Positions 9,639 to 19,339 are shown, counted from the first letter of the stretch. The stretch is 64,000 nt of DNA from Clostridium lentum (GCF_014287815.1 NZ_JACOOQ010000002.1:124001-188000), one strand, 5' to 3'. Notes: generated by a model from the letters alone, not told the origin. Program-made: numbers and translations.

Positions 9639-10688
9639 TTGGAATCAAAGAAAGCAAGAAACTATATTTATATTAGCTTATTGTGCGTTTTTTTATTCCT
9701 ATGTATAGTGGTTTCTGCATCAGTAGGATCATCATCTATTAATCCAGTGGAAAGTTTAAAGCTTGTGCTTAATAAAATTCCTTTGATAAATAGAGTTATT
9801 GATACTACTGATATAAAGGAAATATATGAAGTAATTATTTGGAAGGTGCGCTTACCAAGAATTTTGCAAGCATCTCTTGTTGGAGGTGGGCTTGCAGTGG
9901 TAGGTTGCACCTTTCAAGCAGTATTTAGAAACTCTTTAGCAGATCCACATATATTAGGTATTTCATCAGGAGCATCATTAGGAGCAACAATTGCAATATT
10001 GTCAGGTTTAACACTTAATTTTTTAGGAATAGGTATTATTAGTATATTTGCTTTTATTGGAGCAATAGCAACTGTAATGTTGGTATATAAAGTAGGTGGC
10101 TTAGGTGGAAAAATAATAACTACAAATCTTTTATTAACTGGTACAGCTATAGGAACAATGTTAAGTTCTGTTATTTCACTACTTATGATTTACAATAGAG
10201 ATAATTTAGAAAAAGTTTATTTATGGACACTAGGCAGTTTTTCTTCTGCCAATTGGAGCAAAGTATTATTTATGTTTATAGTATCTTTAATATCCGTAGT
10301 AATATTATTTGTTTTCAGTAGGGATTTAAATGTAATTCTTACAGGTGATGAGGTGGCAGCAAGTTTAGGAATAGATACTGTAAAATTAAAAAATCTACTT
10401 ATAATTTTTTGTGCTATATTAGTTGCAGCAAGTGTATCAGTAAGTGGAACTATTGGATTTGTAGGGCTTATTATTCCTCATTGCATGAGATTACTAGTAG
10501 GTTCAGATCATAGATTACTTTTACCATTTTCATATTTTGGTGGAGCTGCATTTATGATAATATGTGATACTATAGCTAGAACAATAGCTGCTCCTACAGA
10601 AATACCTGTAGGAGTAATAACAGCTGTTTTTGGAGCACCATATTTTATATATTTACTTTATCGTAATTCAAAGAATGGAAGAGTTTGA
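9639..10688 (+). CDS. btuC: Cobalamin ABC transporter permease BtuC
   Basis: FecCD-family permease, 349 aa, about nine to ten membrane helices. Family motifs are seen: RLPRILQASLVGGGLAVVGC and RNSLADPHILGISSGASLGA, then GFVGLIIPHCMRLLVG near the C-terminus. The start is TTG at 9639, eight bases after AGGAGG; no closer ATG is available. It lies 12 bases after btuF and 11 before btuD. Confidence 0.92.
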   Translation: MESKKARNYIYISLLCVFLFLCIVVSASVGSSSINPVESLKLVLNKIPLINRVIDTTDIKEIYEVIIWKVRLPRILQASLVGGGLAVVGCTFQAVFRNSLADPHILGISSGASLGATIAILSGLTLNFLGIGIISIFAFIGAIATVMLVYKVGGLGGKIITTNLLLTGTAIGTMLSSVISLLMIYNRDNLEKVYLWTLGSFSSANWSKVLFMFIVSLISVVILFVFSRDLNVILTGDEVAASLGIDTVKLKNLLIIFCAILVAASVSVSGTIGFVGLIIPHCMRLLVGSDHRLLLPFSYFGGAAFMIICDTIARTIAAPTEIPVGVITAVFGAPYFIYLLYRNSKNGRV

Positions 10689-10699
10689 GGTGAAGTGAG

Positions 10700-11512
10700 A
10701 TGACGGAAAATATTTTGTCAATTAGCAATTTAAGCTGGCAACCAAATAATGAAGAAAAATATATATTAAATGACATATCCAGTGATTTTAAAGAAGGTGG
10801 TTTTTATGGTATATTGGGACCTAATGGTTCAGGAAAGACTTCTTTAATAAAACATATTTTAAGATTTTTAGAAGTAAAAGAAGGAAATATTTCTTTAGAT
10901 GAAAGAAACATAAATAAGTATTCAAGAAAAGAATTGGCAACAAATATTTCTTTTGTACCTCAAAATGTTAATATGGATGTAAATTTTTCTGTATATGATA
11001 TTATTGCCATGGGGAGAACACCATATTTAAAAAGATTTCAAGATTTAACTATTGAAGATAAGGCAATTATACAACATGCTATGGAAATTACAAATTGTGC
11101 TTATTTAAAAGATAAGATATTTGCTAATTTAAGTGGAGGGGAATCACAAAGAGTATTAGTAGCTAGAGCTATAGTACAGGATACTAAATATTTAATATTA
11201 GATGAGCCTATTTCACATCTTGATATACGATATCAGATAGAATTGATGGAGACATTAAAAAGGCTTAATAATGAGGAAAATAAAACAATTATTGCAATCT
11301 TGCATGATTTAAATTTAAGTTCAGCATATTGCAAGGAGATAGTACTTATGAAAAATGGAAAAATTTTTTCTAAAGGAAAAGTAGAATCAGTACTTACTAA
11401 AGAAAATTTGAAGGCTGTATATGAAATGGATTTTGAAATTCAACATTTAACTAAAAGTAATCAATTATTTTTTGTACCCTTAGTATCTGGATTATTGAAT
11501 AAATATAAATAA
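10700..11512 (+). CDS. btuD: Cobalamin ABC transporter ATPase BtuD
   Basis: ATPase of the B12 importer, 270 aa. Walker A GPNGSGKTS near residue 41, signature LSGGESQR near residue 142, Walker B YLILDEPISHLD near residue 163 and the switch His in ILHDLNLSSAYC are all intact. It is the last gene of the riboswitch-controlled operon and is followed by a terminator. Confidence 0.92.
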   Translation: MTENILSISNLSWQPNNEEKYILNDISSDFKEGGFYGILGPNGSGKTSLIKHILRFLEVKEGNISLDERNINKYSRKELATNISFVPQNVNMDVNFSVYDIIAMGRTPYLKRFQDLTIEDKAIIQHAMEITNCAYLKDKIFANLSGGESQRVLVARAIVQDTKYLILDEPISHLDIRYQIELMETLKRLNNEENKTIIAILHDLNLSSAYCKEIVLMKNGKIFSKGKVESVLTKENLKAVYEMDFEIQHLTKSNQLFFVPLVSGLLNKYK

Positions 11513-11542
11513 AACATATGCTGTTAAAGTATATGTTTTTTT
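11513..11542 (+). terminator. Intrinsic terminator after btuD
   Basis: The stem AACATAT/ATATGTT with an 11-base loop is followed by TTTTTT, starting right at the btuD stop codon. Confidence 0.8.
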
Positions 11543-11612
11543 GTTATTTAGGGTATTTTGATTATAAAAAAATAGATATTAAGGCAAGATAATAATAAAG
11601 GAGGAATATATA

Positions 11613-13286
11613 ATGGAAAATAATATGGCTATGGAATATCCAATGTTTTGTTATCAATGTGAACAAACATCAGGGGGAAAGGGATGCACTAAGATGGGTG
11701 TATGTGGGAAAACCCCTGAAGTAGCAAATCTACAAGATTTATTAATATTTCAATTAAAAGGAATAAGTTGTTATGCAAATGAACTTATAAAAAAGGGAGA
11801 AAATGTTGATAAATCAACAATAGCTTTTATTGAAGATTGTTTATTTACAACATTAACAAATGTTAATTTTGATGCAGATAATCATGTTAAGTTATTAAGA
11901 GAATCTCAAAAAATAAAAGATGATTTAAAAAAGAAGGTTGGTAAAATTAAAAATGATACAGCTCATGTAACTTATATATTAAGAGAAAGCAAAGCAGAAA
12001 TGCTTGAAGATTCAAAAATTGCAGGAATTATGTATGACCAAGATTTAGATCCTGATATACGTTCATTAAGACAAACAATTGTATATGGATTAAAAGGTAT
12101 AAGTGCTTATGGACATCAAGCAAGATATTTAGGTTATTACGATGATCAAGTAGATAATTTTTATGTAAGAGCTTTAGAAGCAACAACAGATGATAGTTTA
12201 TCAGTAGAAGAGTTAATAAGATGGACTATGAGAACTGGTGATATGAGTATTGCTATAATGAAAAAGTTAGATGAAGCAAATAATAAAGTATATGAACAGC
12301 CTTCACCACATAAAGTAAATGTAAAGATTAAAAAGGGACCTTTTATTATAGTTTCTGGTCATGATTTAAGAGATTTAGAACAGCTATTAGAACAAACAGA
12401 AGGAAAAGGTATAAATATATATACCCATGGAGAAATGTTACCTTCACATGGTTATCCAGGATTAAAGAAATATAAACATTTAATTGGAAATTATGGAGGT
12501 GCATGGCAAGATCAACAAAAAGAATTTGATGGTATTCCTGGATGTATACTAATGACTACCAATTGTCTTATGAGACCAAGAGAAACATATAAAGATAGAA
12601 TATTTACAACTAATGTTGTTGGATGGGATGGAGTTATAAATATACCAAAAGGAAAAGATGGTAAAAAAGATTTTACACCAATAATTGAAAAAGCATTAGA
12701 ATTAGGTGGCTTTGAAGAAGACCAAGAACCACATGAAATTATTGTAGGTTTTGGTCATCATGCAACTTTAAGCAATGCAGAAGCTATTGTAGAAGCTGTA
12801 AAGGATGGAAAAATAAGATACTTCTTTTTAATAGGAGGTTGTGATGGGGCAAGACCAGGTAGAAATTATTATACTGAATTTGCAAAAAAGATACCAGATG
12901 ATTGTATAATTCTTACTTTAGCATGTGGAAAATATAGATTCAATAAATTAGATTTTGGTGAAGTAGCAGGTTTACCTAGATTATTAGATGTAGGACAATG
13001 TAATGATGTTTATTCAGCAATTAGAATAGCTACAGCATTAGCAGATGCTTTTGGAACAGATGTAAATGGATTACCATTATCTTTAATAGTTTCATGGTAT
13101 GAACAAAAAGCTGTAGCAGATCTTTTAGCATTGCTATCATTAGGAATTAAAGATATATATTTAGGACCAACACTTCCTGCTTTCTTTAGTCCTAATGTTC
13201 TTCAATATCTTATAGATACTTTTAATTTGCATTTAATAAGTACACCTGAAGATGATTTAAAAACTTGTTTGAAACAAGAGGTATAA
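11613..13286 (+). CDS. hcp: Hydroxylamine reductase / hybrid cluster protein
   Basis: Cytoplasmic Fe-S protein that reduces NO or hydroxylamine. The 557 aa length fits the class. The N-terminal cysteine set is CYQCEQTSGGKGCTKMGVCG (C-x2-C-x8-C-x5-C), the ligands of the cubane cluster. Downstream hybrid-cluster ligands are seen in GHDLRDLEQLLEQTEGKG, GCILMTTNCLMRP, IGGCDGARPGR and LACGKYRFNKL. SD AAAGGAGG precedes the ATG. In anaerobes Hcp is induced by NO, nitrite and nitrate stress, which fits the hemerythrin two genes on and the nitrate reductase near 54 kb. Confidence 0.95.
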   Translation: MENNMAMEYPMFCYQCEQTSGGKGCTKMGVCGKTPEVANLQDLLIFQLKGISCYANELIKKGENVDKSTIAFIEDCLFTTLTNVNFDADNHVKLLRESQKIKDDLKKKVGKIKNDTAHVTYILRESKAEMLEDSKIAGIMYDQDLDPDIRSLRQTIVYGLKGISAYGHQARYLGYYDDQVDNFYVRALEATTDDSLSVEELIRWTMRTGDMSIAIMKKLDEANNKVYEQPSPHKVNVKIKKGPFIIVSGHDLRDLEQLLEQTEGKGINIYTHGEMLPSHGYPGLKKYKHLIGNYGGAWQDQQKEFDGIPGCILMTTNCLMRPRETYKDRIFTTNVVGWDGVINIPKGKDGKKDFTPIIEKALELGGFEEDQEPHEIIVGFGHHATLSNAEAIVEAVKDGKIRYFFLIGGCDGARPGRNYYTEFAKKIPDDCIILTLACGKYRFNKLDFGEVAGLPRLLDVGQCNDVYSAIRIATALADAFGTDVNGLPLSLIVSWYEQKAVADLLALLSLGIKDIYLGPTLPAFFSPNVLQYLIDTFNLHLISTPEDDLKTCLKQEV

Positions 13287-13344
13287 AAGAAATATAAGTT
13301 AGTTTGAAAATAATGTGTATTTTATATGAATATTATTTATATTT

Positions 13345-13358
13345 GTAACAAATGTTAC
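13345..13358. promoter_or_regulatory. Palindromic Crp/Fnr-like operator
   Basis: The inverted repeat GTAACA-AA-TGTTAC lies about 80 bases before the next gene, within an extended TTGTAACAAATGTTACTT. It has the size and symmetry of a Crp/Fnr-family (for example HcpR-like) site. Its role is inferred from its position between hcp and the hemerythrin gene pair. Confidence 0.5.
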
Positions 13359-13439
13359 TTAAAATAATTTAAAGTTGATGTATATTAATATTATAGTTTG
13401 AAGTAAAAAGTATTATGTAAGTTGATAGGAGAAGAGAAA

Positions 13440-14078
13440 ATGAGTTTATTTTTAGGTAAAATACATTTTTGGTTATTTAATAAGGTATTATGGTTTGAAG
13501 GGTTAGAGGATGAAATTATAAAGTTAGCACAAGAAGAAGGATTAAATGTAAAAAAATTAAGTGTTGAAATTAATAATAAGTATGGACAAAAAACTGAAAA
13601 TAAAAATTTAGAAGAAATAATAGATACAAGTAATATTCATGGATGGTTACAAAATAAAATTCATAGTGCAGAAGGAAGAATGGCAGCATGGACAAAAGCT
13701 ATCTTAGAAAATAATGAAACTGCAATTGGAAAATTAGAAAATATATATGTTAATCAAGGAATAAAAGCGGCTAAAGAAGTAAAAGAAGAAAAAAATATTA
13801 TAAGTGCTAAAGAAATATATGATAGCATTAATGATTATATTCTTGATGGTATGCCTTGTGACAGAGTTAATGAAGTTATAATAGCTGAAGAAGATAAAGT
13901 GCAATGGAAGAGAAGAATATGTGTACATAACGATATCTGGCAAAAAGAATCAATGGATGTATCTATATTCTATCAATTAAGAAATATATGGATAAAAGCA
14001 TTTGTTCAAGAAGTAAATAGTCAATATGAGTATGTTAAAATAGATGAAACTACAATGGAAATAAAGAAAAAGCAATGA
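13440..14078 (+). CDS. Uncharacterised protein between Hcp and hemerythrin
   Basis: A 212 aa cytoplasmic protein that I do not recognise. ATG 13440 is chosen because GGAGAAGAG precedes it; the upstream TTG at 13422 has no such site. It is rich in charged helices, with no signal peptide or membrane segment. Two cysteines (GMPCDRVNE and RRICVHND) and several His and Trp residues cluster in the C-terminal half, which could bind a metal or substrate, but no known motif is clear. It is eleven bases from the hemerythrin gene, so the two are probably co-transcribed. Confidence 0.8.
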   Translation: MSLFLGKIHFWLFNKVLWFEGLEDEIIKLAQEEGLNVKKLSVEINNKYGQKTENKNLEEIIDTSNIHGWLQNKIHSAEGRMAAWTKAILENNETAIGKLENIYVNQGIKAAKEVKEEKNIISAKEIYDSINDYILDGMPCDRVNEVIIAEEDKVQWKRRICVHNDIWQKESMDVSIFYQLRNIWIKAFVQEVNSQYEYVKIDETTMEIKKKQ

Positions 14079-14088
14079 GGAAAAGACT

Positions 14089-14640
14089 ATGAATGCTATA
14101 GAATTAATGAATGAAGAACATAAAAATATACTAAGAATGATTAAGGTTATAAGAAAGGTATGCTTCAATATAATGAATGGTACAGAAATTAATTATAAAG
14201 ATTTAGACGATATAATTGAATTCATTAGAAATTATGCCGATAGTCATCATCATAAAAAAGAAGAAGACATATTATTTAATAGAATTACTGAAAATTTAGG
14301 GCAATTAGGAGAAAAACTTGTGAAGCATGGAATGCTTGTAGAGCATGATTATGGAAGACTTTATATAAGTAATTTAGTTGAATCTATTGAAAAGGTAAAA
14401 GGTGGTGATGAAGAAGCTAAGCTTGATATAATTGCTAATGCAATATCATATACCCATCTAATGGAAAGACATATTGATAAGGAAGATAGAGTAGTATATA
14501 CTTTTGCAGAAAGAAATTTAAGCAAAGAAATATTAGAGAAAGTTAATAATGAGTGCTATAAATTTGAAGATGCTAATGAAGCTGTAAAAGATAAATATTT
14601 AAATATTTTAGGTAAATTAGAAGAAAAATATACTAAATAA
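14089..14640 (+). CDS. Hemerythrin-domain (HHE) protein
   Basis: Non-heme di-iron four-helix bundle, 183 aa. The ligand pattern is visible: H in MNEEHKNI, the HHHKKEE cluster near residue 50, H in VEHDYGR, then HLMERHIDKED. In anaerobes such proteins bind O2 or NO or repair Fe-S clusters (the YtfE/RIC group shares the fold). It is co-transcribed with the unknown gene upstream and lies close to hcp, suggesting joint defence against NO or O2. Confidence 0.85.
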   Translation: MNAIELMNEEHKNILRMIKVIRKVCFNIMNGTEINYKDLDDIIEFIRNYADSHHHKKEEDILFNRITENLGQLGEKLVKHGMLVEHDYGRLYISNLVESIEKVKGGDEEAKLDIIANAISYTHLMERHIDKEDRVVYTFAERNLSKEILEKVNNECYKFEDANEAVKDKYLNILGKLEEKYTK

Positions 14641-14657
14641 ATACAGTATAATAACTT

Positions 14658-14696
14658 AAAGCAACGGATAAGTATAAGTACTATCCGTTGCTTTTT
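14658..14696. terminator. Bidirectional intrinsic terminator
   Basis: A 13-bp perfect stem (AAAGCAACGGATA at 14658-14670 and its complement at 14682-14694) with a short loop has a T-run on one side and A-run on the other. It lies between converging hemerythrin and hydG. Confidence 0.9.
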
Positions 14697-14723
14697 AAAC
14701 ATTGAAAATTTATAGTAATTAAA

Positions 14724-16148
14724 TTAAAACCTGAAATCTCTTTTACCATTATTTAATTTACTTAAATATTCAAGTACTATTTGCCTAACTTTTTCATTAG
14801 GTATCTTTTTTATTTCAGTAGCAATTACTTTTTCTCCATTTTCTTTTGTAAGAGGAGAAGCATAATCTTCTAAATATTCCTTTAAAGTAATAAGAGCATT
14901 TGGTAAACAGCAATTGGCTATTTGTCCATTTTTAACAAGGGTCATAAATCTATCACCAGTTCTTCCTTCTCTATAGCAGGCAGTGCAGAAGCTAGGGATA
15001 TGTCCTATTTCTAATAGCCAATTGACAATTTCATCTAAAGTTCTGTCATCACTTATATCAAATTGAGCAGAACTTTCATATTTTTTTTCTTTAATGGCAT
15101 ATCCTCCAACGCTTGTAGAAGAGCCACCACTTAATTGAGATACTCCAAGCTCTAAGACTTTTTCCCTAGTTTTTTGTGATTCTCTAGTGGAAACGATTAA
15201 TCCAGTATAAGGTACTGCAATTCTCAAGACAGCAACTATCTTAGCAAATATTTCATCGGAAATTGCATTGGTAAATTCATGGGGATTTATATCATCAGCT
15301 GGTCTTATTCTTGGTACACTTATGGTATGTGGACCTATGCCTTTAACTGCTTCTAGGTGTTCAGCATGCATTAAAAGACCTACAAAATCATATCTATAAA
15401 GATTTAAGCCGAACAATACTCCACAGCCAACATCATCAATACCACCATCCATAGCTCTATCCATTGCTTCAGTATGATAATTATAATCATGTTTAGGACC
15501 AGTGGGATGTAATGCCTCATAAGCTTCTTTATTATAAGTTTCCTGGAATAATATATATGTTCCTATGCCAGCTTTTTTTAATTTTTTATAGTTTTCTACG
15601 GTGGTAGCAGCTATATTGACATTAACCCTTCTAATGGCTCCATTTTTATGTTTTATGCTATAAATTGTATTTATGCTTTCAAGTACATATTCTATAGGAT
15701 TATTTATAGGATCTTCACCAGTTTCTAAGGCAAGTCTTTTATGGCCCATATCTTGCAGTGCAATTACTTCTTTTTCTATTTCCTTTTGAGTAAGTTTTTT
15801 TCTAGGAATATGTTTATTTTTGAAATGATATGGACAATATGTGCAGCCATTTACACAATAATTTGATAAATATAGAGGAGCAAACATTACAATTCTATTA
15901 CCATAAAATTTTTCTTTAATTTCTTTGGCTAAACTATAAATTTTATTATTTTCCTCTTCTAAATTACATTCAAGAAGTACAGCAGCTTCTCTATGAGTAA
16001 GGCCAGTACAGTTTCTAGCTTTTTCAATGAGTTTATTAATTAATTGCTTATTGTTTTTATTTTTTTCTGCATATTTAAGTGTTTCAAGTATTTCATCATC
16101 ATTTATGAATTCGGTAGCTTTATTTGATTTTACATTATACATATTCAA
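14724..16148 (-). CDS. hydG: [FeFe]-hydrogenase maturase HydG
   Basis: Radical SAM enzyme that cleaves tyrosine to p-cresol plus CO and CN- for the hydrogenase H-cluster. Length is 474 aa. The SAM cluster motif is CVNGCTYC near residue 95 (C-x3-C-x2-C). The HydG-specific C-terminal cluster ligands are in SFCTACYREGRTGDRF and the later NCC (C-x2-C-x22-C). TTG at 16148 lies about ten bases after AAGGA; the ATG two codons in (16142) is the alternative. HydE, HydF and the hydrogenase are not in the window, so it acts with partners encoded elsewhere. Confidence 0.93.
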   Translation of the reverse strand: MNMYNVKSNKATEFINDDEILETLKYAEKNKNNKQLINKLIEKARNCTGLTHREAAVLLECNLEEENNKIYSLAKEIKEKFYGNRIVMFAPLYLSNYCVNGCTYCPYHFKNKHIPRKKLTQKEIEKEVIALQDMGHKRLALETGEDPINNPIEYVLESINTIYSIKHKNGAIRRVNVNIAATTVENYKKLKKAGIGTYILFQETYNKEAYEALHPTGPKHDYNYHTEAMDRAMDGGIDDVGCGVLFGLNLYRYDFVGLLMHAEHLEAVKGIGPHTISVPRIRPADDINPHEFTNAISDEIFAKIVAVLRIAVPYTGLIVSTRESQKTREKVLELGVSQLSGGSSTSVGGYAIKEKKYESSAQFDISDDRTLDEIVNWLLEIGHIPSFCTACYREGRTGDRFMTLVKNGQIANCCLPNALITLKEYLEDYASPLTKENGEKVIATEIKKIPNEKVRQIVLEYLSKLNNGKRDFRF

Positions 16149-16281
16149 ACATCTTCTTTCCTTAATAGTTTATTTAAAATCGTATCTTTTAATGTAGATT
16201 AATTTACTATATATTACATATAAGTAAATTTTAACATAAATAAATTCTTTTATCAAAATTTATAATTAATGATAAATTATT

Positions 16282-16410
16282 GAAGAAAATCTACCACATA
16301 TATTTCATAAGGCTAATAATAAAGTTAAGCAGAAAGAAGAAGTAACATCACATTATGATATAGGAAATGATTTTTATAGCTTATGGGTATCAATGAAATT
16401 AAAGGCTTAA
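16282..16410 (+). pseudogene. Fragment of cyclopropane-fatty-acyl-phospholipid synthase
   Basis: A short frame reads …NLPHIFHKANNK… and then TSHYDIGNDFYSLWV, a close match to the SAM-binding entry region of Cfa synthases (HYDLGNDFYSLWLD). It ends at a stop within a few codons. About 43 codons of a protein normally near 390 aa remain. After SLW another frame stays open for some 30 codons, suggesting a deletion junction. The rest of 16149-16510 shows no gene. Confidence 0.65.
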
Positions 16411-16542
16411 AATTAGAAACTTTACTTTTGTATAAGTTAGCTAAGAATAAATTAAGTCATAGCATAAAGAAGAGTTGAATAATAATAAGTATATAGGAGT
16501 AGAGCTGTAATTATGCGGCTCTTTAGCATTTTGGAGGAAATT

Positions 16543-17397
16543 ATGGAATTTAAAGAGGATATTAGAAGGTTTAATGAAAAGCATAAGATGAATACAGTAA
16601 AGATTGGAGGAGGGGATTTTAATTATGTACTTTCAGGCAGCGGAGAGAAAAAGATTGTACTATTTACAGCAGGCAGTGGATTATATGAAGGGTTTTATCG
16701 ACATATACAATTATTGGAAGAGAAGTATACTGTGGTAGCTTTTGATTATCCTGATGGGAAAAAGGATATTTACCATTTAGTTGATAGTATTGCAGAATTT
16801 TTAAAAAGTATAAATTTTAATAAATCTTATTTCATTGGGGAATCATTAGGTGGTTTAGTAGTAGAACTATTTATGAAAAAGTATCCCAAAATGATAGAGG
16901 GAGTAGTGCTTACTAATACAGGAACTATCACTAAAAATATTCCTAATACAATGAGAAAAGAAGTTGTTGATGGAATAAAATCTGCCATTAAGACTGTACA
17001 GATGACACCAGCATATATCTTAAAATCAGCATTGATAAAAAAATCATTGAAAAAGATTAAAGAAGATTTTGATGGAAGTATTGATAGCATATATGCCAAG
17101 GAATACGTAGGATACCTTATGGAAAGGGTAAGTAAGGAGAAAGCTATATATCTATGCAGTATTGCATTAGATTTTGCTGAAAATATCACTTTTGATAAGA
17201 ATGACTTTAAGGATTTTGATGGAAGCATATGTATAATAAATACAAATGATGATGAGGTTTTTGATGAAAGAATTAAGGCTGAATTAAAGAAACTATTTGA
17301 AAATAACATTAGTAAAACAATAAAAAGTGGTGGACATGCATCATTTTTATTTAGGCCAGTAGAGTATGTAAAGATGTTAGAAGATATGATTATTTAA
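16543..17397 (+). CDS. Alpha/beta-fold hydrolase
   Basis: Predicted cytoplasmic serine hydrolase, 284 aa. ATG 16543 is chosen because TTGGAGG lies directly before it. The nucleophile elbow is GESLGG (Ser near residue 105), with the preceding oxyanion-loop TAGSGLYEGFYRHIQ. The catalytic Asp is probable in NTNDDEVFD and the His in SGGHASFLFRP near the end. The substrate cannot be told from sequence. It is a single gene with its own terminator. Confidence 0.82.
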   Translation: MEFKEDIRRFNEKHKMNTVKIGGGDFNYVLSGSGEKKIVLFTAGSGLYEGFYRHIQLLEEKYTVVAFDYPDGKKDIYHLVDSIAEFLKSINFNKSYFIGESLGGLVVELFMKKYPKMIEGVVLTNTGTITKNIPNTMRKEVVDGIKSAIKTVQMTPAYILKSALIKKSLKKIKEDFDGSIDSIYAKEYVGYLMERVSKEKAIYLCSIALDFAENITFDKNDFKDFDGSICIINTNDDEVFDERIKAELKKLFENNISKTIKSGGHASFLFRPVEYVKMLEDMII

Positions 17398-17412
17398 AAA
17401 TTCATAATTAGT

Positions 17413-17460
17413 AAAAAGATATTAATAATTAGCAATAAGTTAGTTATTAATATCTTTTTT
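17413..17460 (+). terminator. Intrinsic terminator
   Basis: Arms of about 16 bp (AAAAAGATATTAATAA and TTATTAATATCTTTTT) are followed by T residues, 15 bases after the hydrolase stop. Confidence 0.8.
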
Positions 17461-17647
17461 TATCACATTTTAAATAAAAAAATAATAGTATAATATGCGA
17501 ACTCATTTTTGTTTACGAATATATATAGAATCATAATGTTTAATTATGAGAAAAAGATTGGATAATAATTTAAAAGCAAGGGCATAATAAAAAATAAAAT
17601 TCCATTAAATTAATAATAACTTTCTATTATTATTGGGGGAAGGTTTT

Positions 17648-19225
17648 ATGATTATAAATAACGGAATCAATGAGGAAACGATTCTTCATGTGTGGAATTG
17701 GTCATTTAAAACAATAAAAGAAAATATAAAGGAAATAGTCAATGCAGGATATACTTGGATACAGATATCGCCAGTTCAAGGGACTAAAGATAAAAGTCTA
17801 GTAGTAAAGGATTGGTGGATGTTATATCAACCAATTAATTTTAAGATAGGAAATTTTCAATTAGGAAGTAGAGAAGAGTTTATTGGAATGTGTGCAGAAG
17901 CTCATAGGTATGGATTAAAAGTAATGGTAGATGTAATATTAAACCATATGGCCAATAGAGGTGGAGGTAATGATAGCAATTTTCCACATGAAACAGTTGA
18001 ATCATTTATAAGAGATGATATTAATTTTTGGCATGAAAGAAAAAAAGTAGAAGATTGGGATGATAGGTGGCAAGTTACTCACTGGTGTATAGGTCTTCCA
18101 GATTTAAACACATCTAACCATATGCTTCAAGACATAATTATTGATTTTTTAAATGATGTTATTGAATGTGGTGCAGATGGATTAAGATTTGATGCAGCTA
18201 AGCATATTGAACTACCTGAGGATCCAGGTGGAAGTGATTTTTGGCCAAGAGTAATAGGTGCATTAAAAAATAAAGAAAGATTACTTTTATATGGAGAAGT
18301 ATTACAGTGTGGAGCATCAAATTATGAAAAATATATAAAATATATGAGATTATCAGCAGAAGGTTATAGTTATGCCATAAGGAAAACTGTTGGATATAAG
18401 TCAGAAAAAAATATTAATAACGCTAAAGAATATCAAGTACCTTATGGAGTTAATGGCTCAAATTTAGTGACGTGGATAGAATCTCATGATGATTATGCCA
18501 GTGATATTGAAAAAAGCTTTGAGTTAAGTCAGTGGCAGATAAAGATGGGATGGGCAATAATTGCTTCAAGAAGTGAATCAATACCATTATTTTTTAATAG
18601 GCCTAAAGGAAAAATATGGCTTGAAGGAACTATTGGAGAAGCAGGAAACGATTTCTGGAAGAGTAGTGAAATTGTTGCAATAAACAAGTTTAGGTTAAAG
18701 ATGAAAGGAGAAAAGGAAAATATTATTACTTTAGGTAATAATCTGATGATTGTTGAAAGAGGTAATAAAGGTGTGATAATGATTAATATTGGTGGACACT
18801 ATGATATAAATATATATACTAACTTAAAAGATGGCATATATAAGGATAAAATTTCCGATAAATTATTTTATGTAAGAGATGGGCGGTTAAATGGAACTGT
18901 TGAAGAAGGGAGAATATCAATAATATATCATGAATTAGAAGAAGATTTTATAGAAAAAGATATATATTATCTTCGTGATAATAAGGTATTTTTCACAAAT
19001 CCTTTAAGGTGGGATAAAGCAAGGGTATATATATATAAAGAAGGAAACTATAAATCTACAGAATTATCACCATGGCCAGGAAGAGAAATGTATAGAGAAG
19101 GAGAAAATTTATATAGCTATCCAATAGAAGATTATTGGATTAGTGGACGAGTGATATTTACTAATGGAAATACTCAGATACCAGAGTTTGCTAAAGAAGG
19201 GTTACCTATTTTAAAAAATAAATAA
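17648..19225 (+). CDS. Intracellular alpha-amylase (GH13) with C-terminal starch-binding-like domain
   Basis: Cleaves alpha-1,4-glucans; no signal peptide, so probably acts on stored glycogen or imported maltodextrin. ATG 17648 follows GGGGGAAGG. The 525 aa protein has the four GH13 regions in order: DVILNHM, GLRFDAAKH (nucleophile Asp), LLYGEVLQ (acid/base Glu) and WIESHDDY (stabilising Asp). Residues about 440-525 (VFFTNPLRWDKARVYIY … WPGREM … VIFTNGN) resemble CBM25/26 starch-binding modules, which usually occur on secreted enzymes. It is monocistronic. Confidence 0.88.
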   Translation: MIINNGINEETILHVWNWSFKTIKENIKEIVNAGYTWIQISPVQGTKDKSLVVKDWWMLYQPINFKIGNFQLGSREEFIGMCAEAHRYGLKVMVDVILNHMANRGGGNDSNFPHETVESFIRDDINFWHERKKVEDWDDRWQVTHWCIGLPDLNTSNHMLQDIIIDFLNDVIECGADGLRFDAAKHIELPEDPGGSDFWPRVIGALKNKERLLLYGEVLQCGASNYEKYIKYMRLSAEGYSYAIRKTVGYKSEKNINNAKEYQVPYGVNGSNLVTWIESHDDYASDIEKSFELSQWQIKMGWAIIASRSESIPLFFNRPKGKIWLEGTIGEAGNDFWKSSEIVAINKFRLKMKGEKENIITLGNNLMIVERGNKGVIMINIGGHYDINIYTNLKDGIYKDKISDKLFYVRDGRLNGTVEEGRISIIYHELEEDFIEKDIYYLRDNKVFFTNPLRWDKARVYIYKEGNYKSTELSPWPGREMYREGENLYSYPIEDYWISGRVIFTNGNTQIPEFAKEGLPILKNK

Positions 19226-19241
19226 AATTTTATTTTAAGAT

Positions 19242-19302
19242 ATAACTTTATCTAAGTATATGGTCAGTGAAAAGATATGTACCTAGATAAAGTTATTTTT
19301 AT
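19242..19302 (+). terminator. Intrinsic terminator after the amylase gene
   Basis: ATAACTTTATCTA (from 19242) pairs with TAGATAAAGTTAT (to about 19296) around a roughly 30-base loop and is followed by a T-run. Confidence 0.7.
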
Positions 19303-19339
19303 ATATACAGATTTAATAAAATGAAAAAGTTAAATTAAG

